Shown: positions 1 through 11,222, numbered from the stretch's first letter. The stretch is 64,000 nucleotides of DNA from Porpolomopsis calyptriformis (GCA_951640195.1 OX621170.1:2046001-2110000), one strand, 5' to 3'. Notes: a model not told the origin generated them from the sequence alone. Numbers and translations: made by a program.

Positions 1-451
1 ATCTTCCTTTGATACAAGTTGCCTCCTGAGCATGGGGCAGTGTTCGATAGTATCCTCTGTGTGATCAACAGATAAGACCTTCCTTTGTTGCAAGTCTGAG
101 CATCATCTTTTACAAGCTTCTTCCAAGTTCAGTGTGGTAGAGGCCAGCATTTATTGGTCAAAATCTAGTATTTATATATCGGTGGTATGTTGTTCGCAAT
201 ATGGTATTAGGCCCTGCCTATTCGCCCACACCCATCCTCATTCCCGCCGCTGACTCTGATCCTCGCCTTGCCTGCTCCTTCTCAATCTTTCTCCCCTCCC
301 GTCATGTATTTGGATAGTATTCTCGGCTACTGCAGCTTAGTAGGCCAAGTCATTGATACTGATTAACTGAACTGGAACTGAACTGTGACTGGAGGCAAAG
401 AAAGAAAGGAACATTAATCGAAACATTCCTTTCTACAGCCTTTCTACAGAA
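1..451. other. Non-coding edge of segment A
   Basis: No convincing coding region is visible. The first 130 bases correspond to the sequence just downstream of the large Cys-rich gene in the right copy (49360-49488). A repeated CAGTTCCAGTTCAG-like tract lies near 360-390 and its mirror is in the right copy. Confidence 0.5.
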
Positions 452-1353
452 ATGTGTGTCACGTTGCCCTGGAGTCATTCACTGGGCCGTAGCCAACTAG
501 GGAGAAAATCCCTGGTTGGGCTCGAGAGGTCAAAATCCATCGCCGGTGGGTCTCTGAGAAAGGCAGAGCGTACCCATCCATGTTGTTACCACGTCGGTGC
601 AGTGGTTAGTGTCCGTGTGTGTGTGCAGCTGGGTGTGATCCCCACCTGTACCCTTTAGGGAGGTCGTAATGACCAACTCTGCTATTGGACTATACCTAGC
701 TGGGAGGTCTTTGGACCGCTGGTTTCTTTGCCACACCAATTAGGGAGACTTATGTCAACCTGGTCCAGGTAGTACACCTATAGGGGAGATGCTACATTGC
801 TGAGGGCCACACACGTCAAGAAGTATTGCCTTACTGCACTCAGGGTGCCCACAAGGGACCCTTTAGACAGGTTACAAATGCGAGAACACATAATACAAGA
901 GTGCCCGCAATACGACGAACACCAAAACCTCCTCCGGAAAGTATCAAGAAATATCTCACTGCCAGAGATCGTTCATACTCAAACCTGGAGCGTTCACCAA
1001 GACAGGCAGACCCTATGCCAAACCCAAACCCCCCACGTTCGATGAAGAACCCACAGTCCCAGTCCAACAGGATGACGACACAACCGAGGGCAACCTAGCC
1101 CAGGAAGGCCAACCTATGGCCACATCCCCAAATGCCGAAAACGGTGCAACTCCAGCACAATAAGAAAATACCCAACTCAACCCACAAATCACGAGACTCA
1201 CTGCGTCACCCAAAGCCCCAGGGATTGACCCCCTCATATGTATATAAACAAAGTAGCAGGGCTGGTCATAGATAACCAGCCACCACGTCTTAGCACGTAC
1301 GCTTGCTTGTTGCGGTATATAAATGCTGAAATCAAAAAAAAAAAAAAAAAAAA
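452..1353 (+). mobile_element. Non-LTR retroelement remnant (LINE/SINE-like) ending in poly(A)
   Basis: The segment ends in a 20-base poly(A) run at 1334-1353. Bases about 870-985 encode a peptide with HIIQECPQYDEH followed by a LLRKVSRNISLPE stretch, which resembles the extreme C-terminus of fungal non-LTR reverse transcriptase proteins (a Cys/His-containing tail). Upstream, 595-605 (CGGTGCAGTGG) and 632-642 (GGTGTGATCCC) resemble RNA polymerase III A and B boxes, so the piece could be a tRNA-headed SINE sharing a LINE tail. Relative to the right copy (48093-49030) about 35 bp is missing near base 966. No reverse transcriptase domain is present, so it is 5'-truncated or non-autonomous. Confidence 0.5.
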
Positions 1354-1426
1354 TGTGTGTCACGTGAGTCTAAGTTGAAGCCCACTGTGAGTTGCAAAGT
1401 CGTCAAGTACTACCCATTCTTAAAGT

Positions 1427-3279
1427 GAAATGCTTGTGAGAGGAACCCCACAAGTTCCACAACGAATTCATTGACTCATGGCTAACATTAAAGGATTTGC
1501 TACGCAGTAACACATTGTTGGAAGCTTCTGGCATACCGATCCAGACCAACATCCTCCTCCTCCCTCGCCTCCAGGCTGCAATTGACATTGAGCAGCATCC
1601 AGACTATGACCCGACTGAAGGGCAGGCATTTTTGCCCTATAATCAGCCTCCTCCGGTAGGGGATATCTCATATATGATAGAACCCAACGATCTCGATGGT
1701 AAGGCAGAAATATCATAACTATTAAATGAAAACATAACATTCCTATACAGGACATCCAGGAGATACATGCTGGGGAACAAAGAAAGCCAACCTCTTACCA
1801 ATAATCAGAGGTATGAACATACTGGCCAATAAGGGACCAAACCCGCCCCTTTCCCCCCTGCATGTAAGGAAGGGTATTCCCTCTGTCAAAGGTCACCCTC
1901 GAACAACTTCAACTGTCAAGAGGTCAAAGAAATCAAGCCACAAGCATCGCAGGGAGCGACGGCAGGAAGCATCCCTCCACACGATAAAAGTGGGATGCGT
2001 CAAGCCTACCAACGTCAGACTGAAACACATCACGTCATCCATCCCAATATCGACCACGGTAGCAACGGAGACCCTTCCTGTGACTGGCCCTGGGTTCACA
2101 GCTCTGCAGTCAGAGAAGAGCAAGAGGATCGAGATAAAGGAGTATTCTCTGGAGGATGTGTTGAGAAATGCACCCCAATTTGGGTTTAGAATCCAGGAAT
2201 GGGATGGCATGTAGGTCGATTTCTACCCAATCAAACAAGATTCTCGATCTGATTCGGTGAAAATGTACTGCTAGTCATGCGACGCCAATCCTCGATTCTG
2301 AGGGGCGTGTGGTAGCTCTTCTAGGTGGACGTCCCCAGTCTCCTGAATGGGAAATCATACACAATGAGGCTGCCCAAAGAATCTCAGAAGCTCGGGGGCT
2401 TTGCGAATTTTCTGCAAAGGATGCATCCCACCGCCGGTGCCGCTCTCCATCCCTCGCCTGCAGTTTTTCATTCGGAGGAGGACAAAAAGTACAGTATACT
2501 TTTCCTCTGCCGCTATGTTTTTTTAATCACGATCTTGGAACATTTTCATAAAGGTTCCAGGAAATCTTGGCCTTACACACAACAATCACGCGGTCATGAC
2601 GGATTTGATACAATGCTCTGCCATCCAAAGGATAGCAGGGTTCTCGAATGGGCTGTTTGCAGCTTGGGCACCACGCCTGTACAAGTACTACTCTACCACG
2701 ATGTCGGGGCTCCTAGGCCACCATCCACAGCTTAGGATGAACTTCAAAAATAGCGTCTGGAGTGCTATGACCTTCAACTTTGGTCCTAAGACGATATGTC
2801 TGCCTCATCGCAACTTCTCGAACCTTGCCTTTGGGTGGTGTGCTATTACTGCGTTAGGAGACTTTGATCCGAAAAAAGGAGGCCACCTTTTACTTTGGGA
2901 TATTAAGTTGGCGATAGAGTTTCCCCCCAGTTCCACAGTGCTTATCCCTTCCGCAATATTCTGTCACTCCAACACCAAGGTGCAGGCACACGAGACCCGT
3001 GTTTCGTGTACACAGTATGCAGCTGGAGGGCTGTTCAGATGGGTCGAGCATGGATATCGGACAGCGAATGATTTCATGATGCAGGATCCGATTGGGAAAC
3101 TAGCCTGCGACTTGCAATCCTCCCCACAATGGAAGAGGGCATCGGAACTTTTCTCTACCTATTCAGAGCTAAGAGGGGTAAGCAACTTTCCATACTGCGA
3201 CTCTTGCATGGCTCTGTTACCCAACAACAACTTTTTCAGGAATGTCTCTCCGGTTCATAGCAGCATGTCTACTGTATAG
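1427..3279 (+). CDS. TET/JBP-like Fe(II)/2-oxoglutarate dioxygenase, left copy, iron-ligand Asp lost
   Basis: A spliced gene whose exons read on in compatible frames: about 1427-1700, a short exon after 1751, 1813-2210, 2273-2490 and about 2560-3279. One intron runs from GTAGGTCG at 2211 to TGCTAG at 2272, and another from about 2491 to the AAAG near 2552. The last exon carries the double-stranded beta-helix signature of the fungal TET/JBP family: a His-Arg-x metal motif followed by FSNLAFGWCAITALG and GGHLLLWD, then the distal CHSNT with a downstream ETR. In this copy the first motif is HRN (codons CAT CGC AAC at 2805-2813), whereas the duplicate has HRD. Family knowledge: HxD plus the distal His bind Fe(II), so this copy is predicted to be inactive. 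A Lys/Arg-rich stretch lies in the third exon. No in-frame ATG is visible at the 5' end. The gene starts just after a poly(A)-tailed retroelement, so an upstream exon may be missing. Confidence 0.75.
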
Positions 3280-3543
3280 AGGCTATGTCGCAGTGAAATA
3301 TGTTTAGATTTTGATTTTTTACAAAGCTACTTCTTCGTTGTATACAGTATGGAACGCAAGATTTGCCTGCTAAGAAAACTTTAAATGCCGTCAATCCGTC
3401 AATCTATGACATGCCGAGGTAAAGGACCTTGGGTACACTGTATGATATTTACTGTTTGAAGTATAGTAATACATGACAATCTGAACAGAAAAAAAAAAAA
3501 CCTACACCTTCGTGCTCACGTGAGTATGAGAGACGCGCCCCGA
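3280..3543. other. Gap after TET/JBP-like gene with poly(A) and CACGTG
   Basis: AT-rich spacer with a 12-base A run (3489-3500) and a CACGTG hexamer at 3517-3522. No gene is supported. Confidence 0.4.
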
Positions 3544-3615
3544 TCAAATGATTGAGCTGAACCCGCTCCTTTCATTTCTGACCATATCGGTGACGAAACT
3601 TTGCGGGAAAGTTAG

Positions 3616-3840
3616 CGCGAAGGAGAATCCCACGTTTAAAAAAAACTCACTGGAAGAATTTGCGGGAAACGCGGATAAAAAATCGCGCGGCATGGACGGT
3701 GAGTGTTTTGAGGAAATGGGCTGGGTCCGAAGGATTTTTACGCATGACAAATGGCTTGGGGGGATGCTCCAGGAGATGGATGTTAAGAATGTCACCTCCA
3801 GCTAAGTAGAGGTTGCATTGATTGAACTGAATGGCGGACA
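3616..3840 (-). CDS. Small uncharacterised ORF, left copy
   Basis: Minus-strand frame starting MSAIQFNQCNLYLAGGDILN, at the position equivalent to 45609 in the inverted copy, where the ATG has a GCCGCC-type context. The product is Cys-poor, about 64 residues before a possible GTGAGT donor, and continues HAARFFIRVS. Conservation between the two duplicates only reflects recent duplication, so coding status is uncertain. It lies tail to tail with the TET/JBP-like gene. I do not recognise it. Confidence 0.3.
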
Positions 3841-3950
3841 TGGCAGTGGTGAAGCGGGATAGGGCAGCGCAAGAAAGAAAGGTGGTGTGTAATAGAAAAA
3901 CAAAGACTTGCTCGCTGTACTCTTTGCAATGTCCCTGCATTGTATGAATG

Positions 3951-4630
3951 TATGCACTTCGAGTTTCATTGAGGTAGTGATATTCTCATCCTAATACTCC
4001 CTTGATAAACTTGAGCCTGTTATGTCCCATACAGCTTGTAGTTGAGGAGGAAAGTGTCTGATTCTGTTAGCCAAGTAGGTTCCTTGGCTGTAGTGTCTGC
4101 ACTTTACACAGTGATCAGCATGAGCACGAAGGGTTGACGAATGACTCGATGCCTAGAAGTTAGAGTTGTAGCCATTCTTTAGTGCGTTTCACTGCAATCA
4201 GGGTGCTGGTTGAAGTTTCCTGACTTAGTCATTCACTCGTGCCCACTTCAACACAAAGCAGCAATTGAACGACCATCCAGCTCACAAGTATCGGCTTCGA
4301 AACTCACTGAGAGACCTCCAGGTTAACCTAGAGATTGGTTGGTTCACCATGCAAGGCTAATTCAATAGCAATCTGCAACTCAAGCTCAAATAACCATTAC
4401 AACGAAAAGAAATTAAATTTGGAGATTAAAGCGAGGTATCTGAATTAAATAAAGGGAATGAAAGCATACAAGAGTATACGTGCATGAGTATGATTGAGTG
4501 TGCGAGAGTGTATCTAGGAGAACGTATGTGCAAGGAGCGCCGTGCGTATGAAAGCATATGTAAAAGAGCTGTGGATGTGAGAGCATATGTACGAGAGCGA
4601 TTATTCAAAGGACATACATGCGGATTGGGA
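3951..4630. other. Spacer with purine-biased GTATG/GAGAG repeats
   Basis: No gene seen. Bases 4480-4620 carry loosely repeated GAG-AGTGTATCTAGGAGAACGTATGTGC-like words (imperfect 25-30 bp periodicity), also present in the mirror copy at 44820-44955. This is downstream of the alpha-kinase gene on the minus strand. Confidence 0.4.
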
Positions 4631-5633
4631 TTACAGTCCGAGAGACGTCAAGGAGATGCTCATATTAGTGAGCTCGCGGTCATCGTTCATCGCTGCTGCT
4701 TTTGCTGCCGCTTTTTCGTCTTCGGCTTCCCGCAGCATCTGTTCAAGCGATACACCAAAGCGGGGTGCCTTACCAGCTTTTGCCTTGGGGAGACCTTCCG
4801 GAATGTAGTAGCGACAGAATCTATTGCAAAGGTGATCATCGGTGAAATGTTGAAAACAGGCCCCTATGTTGCCACCAGCGAAGAGGTTTCCGGAGAGTTC
4901 ACTAAATATCATTCCATGAGTAAAATTGATGTGTGAGCATGCAACAAAATTTACGGGGCTGTTATGATTTGGGGATCAGAAAGTAGTGATGTACCACCTA
5001 TTCTCAGGAAATAATCAGAATGCGGAATCAGTTAAATGCGAAAACAAACCTTGAACATCTGAAACGAAAGCCAACTTTTGAGTCTTCACATATTGAACAT
5101 GCTGAGTGAAGGCGAGAAATTCGCCTATCTGTTGTCGCTCAAGGTTGTTGGGGTGGGAAAGAGGAGAGCTACGGTCGTTATTGATGTACTTGAGAAACTC
5201 GCCGTCGGCGTCCTCATCAATACACTCCTCAATCAAGAAAGTATGCCGCTCTTTATCGTCTGCAACGGCTAGGGCTACCCGAACGAAATGCAATCGAGGA
5301 ATCGGGAACGATGGAGGACCGCGTTGTGCATTCTCCTGCTCCACAAAGTCATACGCGAGTTGCATCAAAGCTGCACCCCATGTCGCACAGTACGACTCTA
5401 CCGTCAACTTCTTTAATTGGGTATGGCTATTATAAACAATGTGGGATGGTGCACGACCGAGCGCCCCATCAGCATCATGATAAAAGCATTGCTTGATGCA
5501 CACTTTTGTGGAGGATGAAGTCGACTGGAAGATAGGGATATTGGTATGACCGATGTGTGCAACTTTGAAGGCACCGGCCTTTGGTTTCATCTTTGGATTG
5601 AATGTGATTGTAGCTTGAATGGGGGGTTCTTTT
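4631..5633 (-). pseudogene. Alpha-kinase gene, left copy, 5'-truncated at the A/B junction
   Basis: Minus-strand reading matches the intact copy at 43741-44802: an alpha-kinase (MHCK/eEF2K-type atypical kinase) with LIEECIDEDADGEFLKYINN, EFLAFTQHVQYVKTQKLAFV, SDVQG, then after a short intron LLSDPQ, then a GGNIGACFQHF segment and H..CN..C zinc-module residues. The exon breaks at 5633, and the reading frame continues into unrelated segment-B sequence, giving a chimeric N-terminus (MDWRSGHAVRVLWPHAYG..). The first about 20 residues of the intact copy are therefore lost. Catalytic-core motifs remain readable. Function after fusion is doubtful because no promoter from the original gene is retained. 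Confidence 0.75.
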
Positions 5634-6138
5634 ATAACTGTCGCAATGAGACCGTAAGCATGCGGCCATAGGACTCTTACAGCATGGCCCGACCTCCAGT
5701 CCAATTATCTCTCCCGGGACGGGATGCGAGGGATAGTCATGTATTCAGCGATGCTCATGTCTCACTCCACCAGGCAAGTATTACCTCCCGACGCTAGCTT
5801 CATTCACTGTGATGATGCCCTGCCTATGCCCTACCAGCGTTATGCGTGGTTCACAACTCCACTGTGGCCATCACCCTTCCAACCTCGATAATGATCAAGT
5901 ATCAGCGGATATTCAGCACCTGTCTCCTTGCGGTGAACAGGGGGAATGGGAATCACCATCAAGTTACTGAGCCATGGCTGAAATGAACGAATTCTGTTGG
6001 AAGTTAGTGTGGGAGAGGGGTCTACACAGTTTCAGTGAACTCCTTCTGAACCCCTCTGTTCCAAACAGAGTGGACTTGACCAAAATGTGGTTCGGTTCCT
6101 TGTACAGCCACAATTGTGCTCTTTGTGGTGCGGTGAAG

Positions 6139-6247
6139 CAGCTTAGCAATACCAGTTAAGCTGGCGCAGTCTGCTACACTTTTACGCTGGCAAAGTTAGC
6201 CATGCTACCTTACTGTCTAGGCCTCAAGGCAGTAAGGTAGCGTGGCC
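6139..6247. mobile_element. Degenerate MITE related to the intact one at 63767
   Basis: The words GCAGCTTAGCAATACCAG, CTACACTTTTACGCTGGCAA and AGTTAGCC..GCTAC match the 63767-63874 element, but the 5' terminal repeat is missing and the 3' end reads TCTAGGCCT. The tail also forms a hairpin: 6208-6224 pairs with about 6236-6252 (GCCATGCTACCTTACTG against CAGTAAGGTAGCGTGGC, one mismatch). Confidence 0.55.
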
Positions 6248-7400
6248 AGAACCAAGCCAATCGACGGTGAATGGTAGTATAGCACTATGCAACACCCAGT
6301 GGTTGCATAGCACTTGGTGTTCGCTGACGGGACATGACCCCAGTCTGAAAACTAAGAGGAAAGAAAACCAAGCCAACCAACAGGTGAATGTAGCATAATG
6401 CCACGTTACATCTGCTGACTGCATAGCGCATTCGCCATTCGCCATTCATTCAGTGTTCACCTACGGAATGTGAACCTACCCGTGTGAAGTAAATCAACAA
6501 GCCAAAAAATCGAGTGATGAACGGCGGCATAAGACGTGTTACACCCACTGATTGCATCACGCATTTATTCAGTGTTAGCCAACAGGACATGAACTTACCG
6601 CAGTCTGAAACTAACAGGTCAGTAACACACACTGAGTACATAAGAGTCAGTGTTCGCCGACAGCACGTGAGTGGTCTATAAACTAGGAGGCAAGAAAACC
6701 AAGCCAATCAACAACTGAACGGTGCAACACCAGCTGAGTGCATAGCACCGACAGGATATGAACTTACCGAGGTCAGAAACCAAAAAGCCAGACATTCAAC
6801 CCAATCGACGGCCAACGATAGCATGACGCCGCGTCGAACCCACTGATTGCATAACGCAGTTATCAGTGTTCATCGAGAGGAGATGAATGTACACCGGTCT
6901 GCGAATCAAGATGTCAGACAGTGAGCGGTGCAACACCTGTTGACTACAGAACGCATTCAGTGTCCGCCGACAGAATATGAACTCACCGAGGTCAGAAACC
7001 AACAAGCCAGACATTCAACCCAATTGACGATCCAACGATGGCATGACGCCGCGTCGAACCCACTGATTGCATAACGCAGTTATCAGTGTTTCATTGAGAG
7101 GAGATGAATGACACTGGTCTGCGAATCAAGATGTCAGACAGTGAACGGTGCAACACTGACTGAGTGCATAGCGCATTCAGTGTCCGCCGACAGAATATGA
7201 ACTTACCGAGGTCAGAAACCAACAAGCCAGACATTCAACCCAATTGACGAGCAAACGATGGCATGACGCCGCGTAAACCCACTGATTGCATAACGCAGTT
7301 ATCAGTGTTCATCGAGAGGAAATGAATGTACATTGGTCTACAAATCAAGATGTCAGAAACCGACGGGTGAACGAACAGTTGTATAACGCCGCACACTCAC
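6230..7400. repeat. Minisatellite-like region; three tandem units of about 217 bp
   Basis: The phrase ACCGAGGTCAGAAACCAA recurs at about 6770, 6988 and 7207, followed each time by GCCAGACATTCAACCCAAT, GCATGACGCCGCGT and TGCATAACGCAGTTATCAGTG. More diverged relatives (GACAGGACATGAACTTACCG, AACCAAGCCAATCGAC) extend back to 6230. The right-hand duplicate has only two full units. Open frames here are by-products of the repeat. Confidence 0.8.
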
Positions 7401-7712
7401 CACCTGCATCCCCAACCCGCTGGCCAATCTGTGTTTCCTGAGGATGGGTAGGCACTGCTTGCGTATTCCCGGGTGCGAGTATTCGCGCAGTGGTTGAACC
7501 CAGAGCCAGAGGAGCGCCTCCTGACTGGACTGTCTGCATCTCGCATTCAGTAAGAATTGGGAGGGCATAAACAGAGTCGAAATTTTTTCGAACTCAGCCG
7601 CCGGGACAAAATGCTTTGTATTATCTTGTTTACGAATCATTCCATTTTCATAGAGCGTGAAAGGGGCAGTATATCTCCCGCAGCTTCTTGCTGTCAGCCA
7701 CCACCTCTCCAC
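7353..7712 (-). CDS. Doubtful 119-residue ORF in segment B
   Basis: An uninterrupted minus-strand frame of 119 codons is kept in both copies of segment B (the other at 60210-60569). No recognisable domain. It overlaps the end of the minisatellite, and substitutions between copies change residues freely (E/K, Q/R, V/I), so coding is weakly supported. It could equally be chance. Confidence 0.2.
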   Translation of the reverse strand: MERWWLTARSCGRYTAPFTLYENGMIRKQDNTKHFVPAAEFEKISTLFMPSQFLLNARCRQSSQEALLWLWVQPLREYSHPGIRKQCLPILRKHRLASGLGMQVVSVRRYTTVRSPVGF

Positions 7713-8060
7713 TGAGCAGCCTCAGCGGTAACGCGAGAGGGCACTAAATGAGCAGGCCTTAGGGCGTGTCTATCATTTGAGGCAGCCTGCTGCAACTGAC
7801 CCCCTTATCCGCCGATACTCCTACCCCTCTCCACCTCCTAGAGGGGTCAGAGGACTCAAGGTGGTTCACAACGCTGAACTCAAACTCAACTGAGAATCGT
7901 GGAGAGATGGATGTAATCGCCGATTAGTTTAATGGATCAGAAACACTGATTTAATATTAATCGTGGGGCCATCTTGATTTGAAATTTCAGCGATGGGTAT
8001 ATCTTCTCAACTTTCAAAGATCGGATACACTTACAGAGTTGCAAAGTTCACATTGAAATC

Positions 8061-10136
8061 ATGGCTACTGCTGATGTTGGCGAGTTCAAAGCAATCGAAA
8101 ATCAATTTTATGGCCCGATTCTCATTGCGGGTTTGTGACTTAACCCATCCGCCTCTCGTCTGGTGCTAATTGTGTGGGGACGAAGAGTACTTCACTTTTG
8201 CGTGCGTCTGACCATTCCGATTTGAACACACTTTTTGATTGGACACAATATAACAGTCTGTTTGGCATAATATATCTCCAAGTGTATCAGTACTTCTTTT
8301 CGACTAGAGGACTGGTTAAAGATCCCTTCCACATGAAGTTCCTGGTGAGTGATCACCTCGTCATGTCTCCCCTGATAATTGCTCATTTTCAGGTGGGATT
8401 TCAATGGAAAGTAATGCCTTGAGTATGACAGTCGAGCTTACACCCTCCTAGGTGTCTTGAATGTGTGATTACTGCTGCAATCGCCCATGTGGGCTACACC
8501 TTTCTCGTTACAAACTTTGGAGACCCTGCGGCCCTTGCTACGCCATTCTGGTATGATCTATGCCCTCAGCATTCACAATTCTCCGTAACTCCGATTGATG
8601 ATTCGATAGGAGTTTCGATGTAGGTGATAGTCTGCTTCATTATTATTTTATTTTATTACTTTGCACTTTAAATCGATGGTCCCACAGGTGATATATGCTG
8701 TGAGGGTGGGTACTTCCATGATCCTGGCCATGCCATTGATATTTACTTGAATGGGATTAATGGGTAGGAACTTCAGATGTTTTGCACACGATGGTGCGCA
8801 ATACATGGTTGAAAATGTCCTCGTTACTCACTTTGCGATGGCAGCATGTTCTTGCGTCGACTGTTCATCAGCAAGTGGGCCTCTATAAGCCCACCTACTC
8901 CTTCTGCTGATGTTAAAATGATAGTGAGCAAAGGGAGCATAGTTTTAACAGCATGGATTGTAAATTCACCAGTTCTTCTCATCGAGACGTTGCTCATGCC
9001 TGTTTAGGTAGCCTGGTCGTTAGCCGAGTTCGGTGAGACGTTAGGGTTAACAAGAGCCACGACACCTAACGAGCAGGTTTCTTTGCAGCGATCGGGACAA
9101 GTACGTTCCACTCTCAAATTGATATGATAGGAATCTAATAGGAGTGGCAGCCATCACTGTACAGCTGTTTGTTTCGGAAAATGTTCTTGATGGATCCATG
9201 TCGTGATGATTAATTTCCATCTAGCTTTGGTTTCTGGACCCTTGTGTCATACCCCAAAGTAAGCAGCAGGTCTAGGACGATTCCAAGATGACCGCTGTGC
9301 GCCCTTCTAACTTATTAATAAATTCACCTTCTTCTCCAGGAGTTTTATAACCTTGCGATTGCGGGTCAAACTTCCTTGTTGGTGGCAGACATAAGCCTCG
9401 CTATTGCGCTGTGCTACTATCTGTACAAATCAAGAACTGGGTTTAGGCGGTGCGCTGCGCCGATTTTATTGTTCGAGCGTTACGCACCTGATAATCTACC
9501 TTCAGGATGGACACAATCCTTTGGGTTTTGATGGTTTACACCGTGAATACCAGTACGCAGAGCTAATGTACATGATTTCTGCCAGTGGTTCACTGTTGCT
9601 TATTGCAGCTGTACTCATCTGGTAAGAAGTTTCTGATCAGATCAGTTCTGATTTGATGAACCAAGCGGTTTAAAATATAGCATTGCTTCGCTGATCTCGT
9701 TCGCATTTGTAGGGAGATTTCTCTGCTCGATTGTGTTAAATGATTAATACCTTCGACAGTTCCAACACGCTAACAACTTCAATTGCTGGCCTGGCCTTGT
9801 TGCTCAAAACAAACGTGTGTATGCTTTATATCTTGCGAGATTGTCTGCGAAAAATGGATCCCATAGTGTACTTCATTTCCTTAATGGCGGGGTGAGTTAA
9901 GCGATAATAGATTTGGACCCAAAGCTCATCTCCTTCCACCAAGTATAATGGCACGAGAAGATTTCCGTGACCAGCAAAACCTTGAACCGCAGGTGTCGAT
10001 CTGTCTACCACTCATGATAACTTCAACTACCTGCAGTTCGCCGATCGTAATGATGGACAGGGTTAGCTATCACTCATTTGTTGATATCCTTTTACTTTTG
10101 TTAACTTTTCCAGCTGAACACCCAGATGATGGCTGA
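8061..10136 (+). pseudogene. DUF6534-like seven-helix membrane protein gene, decayed
   Basis: Starts ATGGCTACTGCTGATG (MATADVGEFKAIENQFYGPI), then exons in order: FGIIYLQVYQYFFS (about 8255), a CVITAAIAHVGYTFLVTNFG piece (about 8455-8550), VIYAVRVGTSMILA (about 8690), a segment ending ADISLAIALCYYLYKSRTGF (about 9340-9450), and a final helix-bearing exon with LLLKTNVCMLYILRDCLRKM near 9800. The order and the CYYLYKSRTGF signature match the fungal DUF6534 membrane-protein family (knowledge of family). In-frame stops, for example after LIF at about 8750 and after VGFQWKVMP, together with missing pieces indicate a pseudogene. The right copy has the same lesions plus an N gap, so decay predates the duplication. 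Confidence 0.65.
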
Positions 10137-10195
10137 CGCCGTTAAAAGGGATATCGATATCGAAAATTAGTTGTTATGTATCAGTGTCGGGTAGT

Positions 10196-10233
10196 TGAAG
10201 AAGAAGAAGAAGAAGAAGAAGAAGAAGAAGAAG
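10196..10233. repeat. (GAA)n microsatellite
   Basis: About 13 tandem GAA/AAG triplets. The right-hand duplicate has a shorter GAA run followed by GAT triplets (63256-63293), showing independent length change after duplication. Confidence 0.95.
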
Positions 10234-10504
10234 ATGTTGAAGTGTATGATGATGTCGAGAAGTAACAGAGAATATCCACTGCTTTGCTTTTCAAATTGTG
10301 AAACGACCCTAGGAGATTTGGCAGCTGCAAGCTTCCCGCTGGCGAAGAGGGGTCAACAAGTGGCTGATTTCAGCTTCTGCAGCAGGATCTTTCGCCCACA
10401 TCAGCCATGGATGTGTGCAACAATATTGACCTGTCTTGGGAAGTGGTTATGGGGGAAATATATTACAAATTGGTGATTATAGGTCGCTGTATTAGAAAAC
10501 GAAC

Positions 10505-11103
10505 CTAGAAGGGAAGGCCTAAGGGGACACACAAAACGTCCTCGGGCAAGCTCCAAAACTTCATCTTGCTTGGGTCCAGGATATTGCCCGTGTTGGCAAT
10601 GAACCTGTCCCGGATCTTGAGATCTATTGGCATCTCCTTGAAGCAAAGGTTCGGGTTGTTGATGTCATTAGTACGCCTTGTGATGAAGGCATGGACATGA
10701 TTTCCACCCTGATCATACCAGTCTGCATTGGGAATTGAATGTGAGCATGTGGGAGAGGTGGAGGAAAATGTGAGGGACATTGGGGCCATGGAAGCAATGT
10801 TTTTAAATCTCCACGTCGTGGCTTTAGGGCTCGCCAGCTCATGAAATTCATCCAGGCTTCGGTAACAGTTAACTGGGGTTCTCCAGGGGCAGGGCCCAAG
10901 CCTTGGGCATTGAGGAAACGGACAAGTTCATCCTGGTCAATTGTGTATCCTGCGAAAATTCTGACCATGCTTTGTCCAAATAGATGTAAGATGTGAGATT
11001 GAGATGAAATACTATGCTTTCCAGTGTACAAACCTCGGTAGTGAGTATTGCTGGGGTGTGTAGGTGGGTGGAGGTCGTTGGGAAAGAGGAAGTAGCCTAA
11101 CAT
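10505..11103 (-). CDS. Unrecognised minus-strand gene
   Basis: The ATG at 11103 begins MLGYFLFPNDLHPPTHPSN. Splicing then joins a segment MVRIFAGYTIDQDELVRFLN (about 10970-10900) and a C-terminal exon with DWYDQGGNHVHAFITRR and FWSLPEDVLCVPLGLPF, ending with TAG at 10505. Total about 150-170 residues with at least two introns of about 50-60 bp. No domain recognised; the tone of a short N-terminal hydrophobic piece plus an aromatic-rich C-terminus fits the many lineage-specific small proteins of Agaricomycetes. It sits back to back with the gene at 11223, with which it may share the roughly 120-bp interval. Confidence 0.5.
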
Positions 11104-11222
11104 CTGCAAATAAACGAGATCAGCTTTATTTGGGCTGACGGGGACAGACGGTAACGGTAGGTAGTATTCTGTCTTCTTCCTCTTGTTCTGCTGCTACTTC
11201 AAAGGATGATTGTTGTCTACAG

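Larger units (their letters stand above)
1..5633. repeat. Segmental duplication A, left copy (inverted relative to 43800-49488)
   Basis: The whole interval reads as the reverse complement of 43800-49488 at high identity by eye, with small indels. One example is a loss of about 35 bp near base 966 in this copy. The repeat is cut by the left edge of the window, because base 1 pairs with 49488. Its inner end is sharp at 5633, where segment B begins with one shared T. It carries a LINE/SINE-like relic, a TET/JBP-like gene, a small ORF and a 5'-truncated alpha-kinase. Confidence 0.93.
5633..10374. repeat. Segmental duplication B, left copy (direct repeat of 58729-63432)
   Basis: Starts at TATAACTG (5633) and ends at GGCTGATTTCAGC (10374). 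Both ends are sharp when compared with 58729-63432. The copies differ by scattered substitutions, by three versus two units of a 217-bp minisatellite, and by the length of a GAA microsatellite. The left copy is fused to segment A; the right copy is not. Confidence 0.93.
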
